64,000 bases of DNA from JBGTGG01 sp041746855 (GTDB lineage Bacteria > Bacteroidota > Bacteroidia > Cytophagales > Cyclobacteriaceae): positions 13,160 to 77,159 of the forward strand of contig JBGTGG010000143.1 in the NCBI GenBank assembly GCA_041746855.1, read 5' to 3'. The notes under the pieces are model-generated. The model saw only the letters and a program-made list of their open reading frames with translations, did no database searches and had not been told where the DNA came from. Position 1 is the stretch's first letter, and every line of letters begins with the position of its first letter. Made by a program: the position numbers and the translations under genes. Positions 61,300-64,000 of the stretch are shown here, one piece after another.

Positions 61300-62706
61300 T
61301 CAAAGAAAGTTAACACACACTTGTTTAATATACTCAAACACTGGACTATAAAAACCAATCACTAAAATACCAATGACACATCCTGCCAACGCGATGCGAG
61401 TCGGTTGGTCGCTTTCAAAAAAAGCAATCGGTGTTTCGCTTTTATTAATGAGCATGGCTTTGATCACCAGCAGATAATAATACAGCGAGATCACCGCGTT
61501 TAATACAGCAATCGTTAACAATACATAGTAACCACTCTCAGCAGCAGCGGAGAACAAAAAGAATTTACCAAAGAATCCGGCAAGCGGAGGAATTCCTGCA
61601 AGGGAAAAGAGTGCAACCATCATGGTCAGGCTCAACCGTGGATTGGTCTTGTAAAAACCATTGTAGTCATCAATATTGAGTTTGCCAGAAGATTGCTCAA
61701 CTACGGCCACTACACCAAATGCCGCCAGGTTCGAGAATACATAAACCAGCACAAAATACAGTACGGATGCCATTCCCAAACTCGTGCTTCCCACCAATCC
61801 TAAAAATATAAACCCCGCTTGTGCAATAGATGAGAATGCAAGAAATCGTTTTAGGTTTTGTTGGCGGATCGCAAAGAGATTTCCGATCGTCATGGTGAGA
61901 ATAGCAGTAGCAAAAATCACATCTACCCAGGTGGATAGCAATGGTTTAAATATCGTGAACAACAAGATCACTAAAATGAAAACAGCGGCTCCTTTCGAAA
62001 CAACAGAAAGATATCCGGTGATGTTGGTTGGGCTTCCTTCGTACACATCTGCTGTCCAAAGATGAAAGGGAACGATGCTGATTTTAAAAGCGATTCCTGC
62101 AAAGAAGAAAATAAAGCCTAGGACTTGAATGAGGTCGGACGAGAAATTGACTTCAGCAAAGTAAAGCGATCCCTGTGCGCCATATAAAAAGGATAGCCCG
62201 AACAATAATAAGGCAGATGAAAATGCAGAGCTCAATATTAATTTTATTCCCGCCTCAGCGGATTTGCTTCTAAACTGATCATAAGAAGCCAACGCTGCAA
62301 TCGGTAATGTAGTCAACTCTAATCCCAGATAGAACATCAGGAAATGTCCGGATGAAATCATGTAATTAACACCGATAACACTGGAAATGATGAGCAGGTA
62401 GAATTCAGTTATTCGTTGTTGGTTGTTAGATGTTCGGAGATACGATCCGGATTGTAAAAAGATAATCAATACGGCAATGTTGAGCATGTTCTTCATTAAA
62501 ATCCGCAGCGGATCAGTAACATACATGCCTCCGAACAGTGTTCCTGTTTCTGTTGGGACAAACCCGATCAACGTGATAATCGCCAAAAGGACGGATGTAA
62601 TGGTGATAATTTTTTTCTTATCCTCACCAAAATTCAATTCAAGAATGAGCAGCACCAATATGGCGAGTACCAACACTATCTCATGACGCATTAACATCCA
62701 ATCCAT
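61300..62706 (-). CDS. nuoN: NADH-quinone oxidoreductase subunit N (NuoN)
   Basis: 468 aa, about 13-14 membrane helices, antiporter-type subunit of complex I. Characteristic segments: FLMFYLGLELTTLPIAAL (Glu in the proton path), FKISIVPFHLWTADVYEGSPT, SVVSKGAAVF (conserved Lys), FSSIAQAGFIFLG and FSLAGIPPLAGFFGKFFLF. Gene order nuoM-nuoN matches the usual end of nuo operons. It should pass electrons' energy to proton pumping with menaquinone as acceptor, in keeping with the men genes in this window. Confidence 0.95.
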   Translation of the reverse strand: MDWMLMRHEIVLVLAILVLLILELNFGEDKKKIITITSVLLAIITLIGFVPTETGTLFGGMYVTDPLRILMKNMLNIAVLIIFLQSGSYLRTSNNQQRITEFYLLIISSVIGVNYMISSGHFLMFYLGLELTTLPIAALASYDQFRSKSAEAGIKLILSSAFSSALLLFGLSFLYGAQGSLYFAEVNFSSDLIQVLGFIFFFAGIAFKISIVPFHLWTADVYEGSPTNITGYLSVVSKGAAVFILVILLFTIFKPLLSTWVDVIFATAILTMTIGNLFAIRQQNLKRFLAFSSIAQAGFIFLGLVGSTSLGMASVLYFVLVYVFSNLAAFGVVAVVEQSSGKLNIDDYNGFYKTNPRLSLTMMVALFSLAGIPPLAGFFGKFFLFSAAAESGYYVLLTIAVLNAVISLYYYLLVIKAMLINKSETPIAFFESDQPTRIALAGCVIGILVIGFYSPVFEYIKQVCVNFL

Positions 62707-62794
62707 TGCTTGACTACTAATTACCTAATTTTACTCATTAACAATTACCAATTCCGAATCTTACATTCTGACATTAGATTCTAGTGACTAGCAT

Positions 62795-62815
62795 CCAGTA
62801 TCCAGCAACCAGTAT
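62795..62815. repeat. Three 7-bp near-repeats CCAGTAT/CCAGCAA/CCAGTAT
   Basis: Short tandem repeat (62795-62801, 62802-62808, 62809-62815) in the 109-bp nuoM-nuoN spacer. The first and third units are identical. The rest of the spacer is AT-rich without a clear signal. No known role. Confidence 0.4.
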
Positions 62816-64000
62816 CTAGAGACTATTCCCAATCATCTCCGAAAGCCACAATGGCATCAGACCAATGATTAAAATCCCTATGATCAACGTTACTGTTGCA
62901 ATCTTTTCGAACCACCGTGCCTTTGGGAAAGTTTGATAGCTTTCTTCTTGGACAGGGCCCATTAATATTTTTCCAACCACTCTTAATATATAGACTGCTG
63001 TTACTACAATGGAAGAGACAGCAATGACAGTGGCGATGCGATGAAACCAATCATCATGTTGGAAGGCACCCACGAAGATAGTCATCTCGGCAACGAAACC
63101 ACTCAGTCCGGGAAGGCCGAGGGAAGCCAATCCTCCAATCACATAACATACAGAAAGAAAGGGAAGGACTTTCATCAGTCCGCTCATTTCGGTGATAATT
63201 CTTGTTTTTGTTCGTGAATAAATCATACCGATTAAAGCAAAAAATAGTGCGGTCATTAATCCATGCGATAGCATTTGTAAGACTGCTCCTGTGGATGCTG
63301 TTTTGTTGAACATTAAAATCGCAAATAGAACAAGTCCGCAATGACTTACGGAAGAATACGCGTTGATATATTTTAGATCGGTTTGCACAACCGTAGCGAG
63401 TGCTCCGTAGATCACAGAAATGGAAGTGAGGATGATAAATATCCAGGCCATTTCATTCGCGGCTTCTGGTAGCAACATGATGGCAACTTTCAAACACCCA
63501 TAGCCACCAAGTTTCATTAATACACCTGCGTGCAACATCGATACCGCAGTAGGGGCGGAGCTGTGGCCATCAGGTGACCAAGTGTGAAAAGGGAATAGCG
63601 CACCAATCACACCAAAGCCAATGAAAATCAACGGAAAAAAAATACGTTGCATTTCGATTGGAAAATTTTGCGATGCCAACGCCATGATATTAAAAGAATG
63701 AATGCCATCAACATTAGAATAGAAATACAATCCTAAAATTCCCACCACGAGCAAGGCTGACCCCGCCATTAGCATCAGTGTGAGTTTCATGGCTGCGTAT
63801 TCCTTGTTGCCACTTCCCCAAATCCCAATTAGCAAATACATGGGGATTACAGCCAATTCAAAAAACAAGAACATTACGAAAAGATCGAGCGACACAAAGA
63901 ATCCGTATACGCCTGTTGCTAATATGATCAAGGAAATGAAGAACTCTTTGTATAATGTCTCCACTTGCCAACTGGCAAAAATTCCGGTGAAGATCACGAT
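62816..64000 (-). CDS. nuoM: NADH-quinone oxidoreductase subunit M (NuoM), 5' end outside window
   Basis: At least 394 residues; the frame is open to the right edge, so about 100 N-terminal residues are missing compared with the usual ~490. The apparent first codon in the window (GTG at 63997) is not a start. Features of NuoM: FLFFELAVIPMYLLIG (Glu in proton path), PFHTWSPDGHSSAPTAVSMLHAGVLMKLGGYG, AYSSVSHCGLVLF, LASLGLPGLSGFVAEMTIF. An antiporter-type proton-pumping subunit of complex I. Confidence 0.95.
   Translation of the reverse strand: MVIFTGIFASWQVETLYKEFFISLIILATGVYGFFVSLDLFVMFLFFELAVIPMYLLIGIWGSGNKEYAAMKLTLMLMAGSALLVVGILGLYFYSNVDGIHSFNIMALASQNFPIEMQRIFFPLIFIGFGVIGALFPFHTWSPDGHSSAPTAVSMLHAGVLMKLGGYGCLKVAIMLLPEAANEMAWIFIILTSISVIYGALATVVQTDLKYINAYSSVSHCGLVLFAILMFNKTASTGAVLQMLSHGLMTALFFALIGMIYSRTKTRIITEMSGLMKVLPFLSVCYVIGGLASLGLPGLSGFVAEMTIFVGAFQHDDWFHRIATVIAVSSIVVTAVYILRVVGKILMGPVQEESYQTFPKARWFEKIATVTLIIGILIIGLMPLWLSEMIGNSL

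Overview
The window is chromosomal DNA of a Gram-negative Bacteroidota, most likely of the order Cytophagales. The evidence is proteins carrying type IX secretion (T9SS) C-terminal sorting domains, a PorP/SprF-family protein, a SusC/SusD pair, a menaquinone (men) cluster, LpxK, Porin_10, NuoM/NuoN, TAnnTTTG-type promoter boxes and no Shine-Dalgarno-like sequences. No rRNA, tRNA, CRISPR array, phage or intact insertion sequence was recognised. Genes are densely packed, with many short overlaps and convergent ends. Several first-methionine starts look wrong and are corrected here (for example menD, the MenI-like gene, lpxK, the TPR gene and the response regulator).

Layout. 1-1028: 3' part of an SGNH hydrolase gene. 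1.3-7.9 kb: a very large T9SS cargo (esterase domain, 15 PKD/K319-type repeats, type B sorting domain) paired with a PorP/SprF protein that carries a SPOR domain. 8.3-13.1 kb: exopolysaccharide operon (response regulator, receiver-like/sugar-transferase fusion, three glycosyltransferases). 13.4-19.5 kb: SDR gene, then menaquinone genes in the order menI-like, menF, menD, menB, menE. 19.5-27.1 kb: housekeeping and envelope genes (histidine phosphatase, TPR, DUF164, NIF3, LpxK, porin, MiaE). 27.1-32.7 kb: operon of a GATase-like exported protein, an orphan lipoprotein and a T9SS BNR-repeat protein. 32.9-38.7 kb: MacB-like permease, flavin and VOC enzymes, DUF4301, MBL-fold protein, and a triple-hairpin repeat.

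38.8-46.0 kb is the most interesting part. It holds a JmjC/cupin-type oxygenase, a PhnZ-like HD protein, a PhnX-like HAD hydrolase, a DUF5690/OPA-like transporter, a PHP-domain phosphatase, a FAD-dependent amine oxidase of the kind that accompanies PhnX-like proteins, and an XRE-cupin regulator with a perfect palindrome just upstream. I read it as a candidate aminophosphonate uptake and degradation island that lacks PhnW, PhnY and C-P lyase. 46.3-55.7 kb follows with SusC/SusD, an alkaline-phosphatase-superfamily enzyme, a metallophosphoesterase lipoprotein and an M20 peptidase. Together they could form an outer-membrane-to-cytoplasm route for organic phosphorus, but this is inference.

55.7-64.0 kb: epimerase-like protein, MmcQ/YjbR protein, a sortilin-like BNR protein, DinB protein, a small unknown, nuoN and the 3' part of nuoM.
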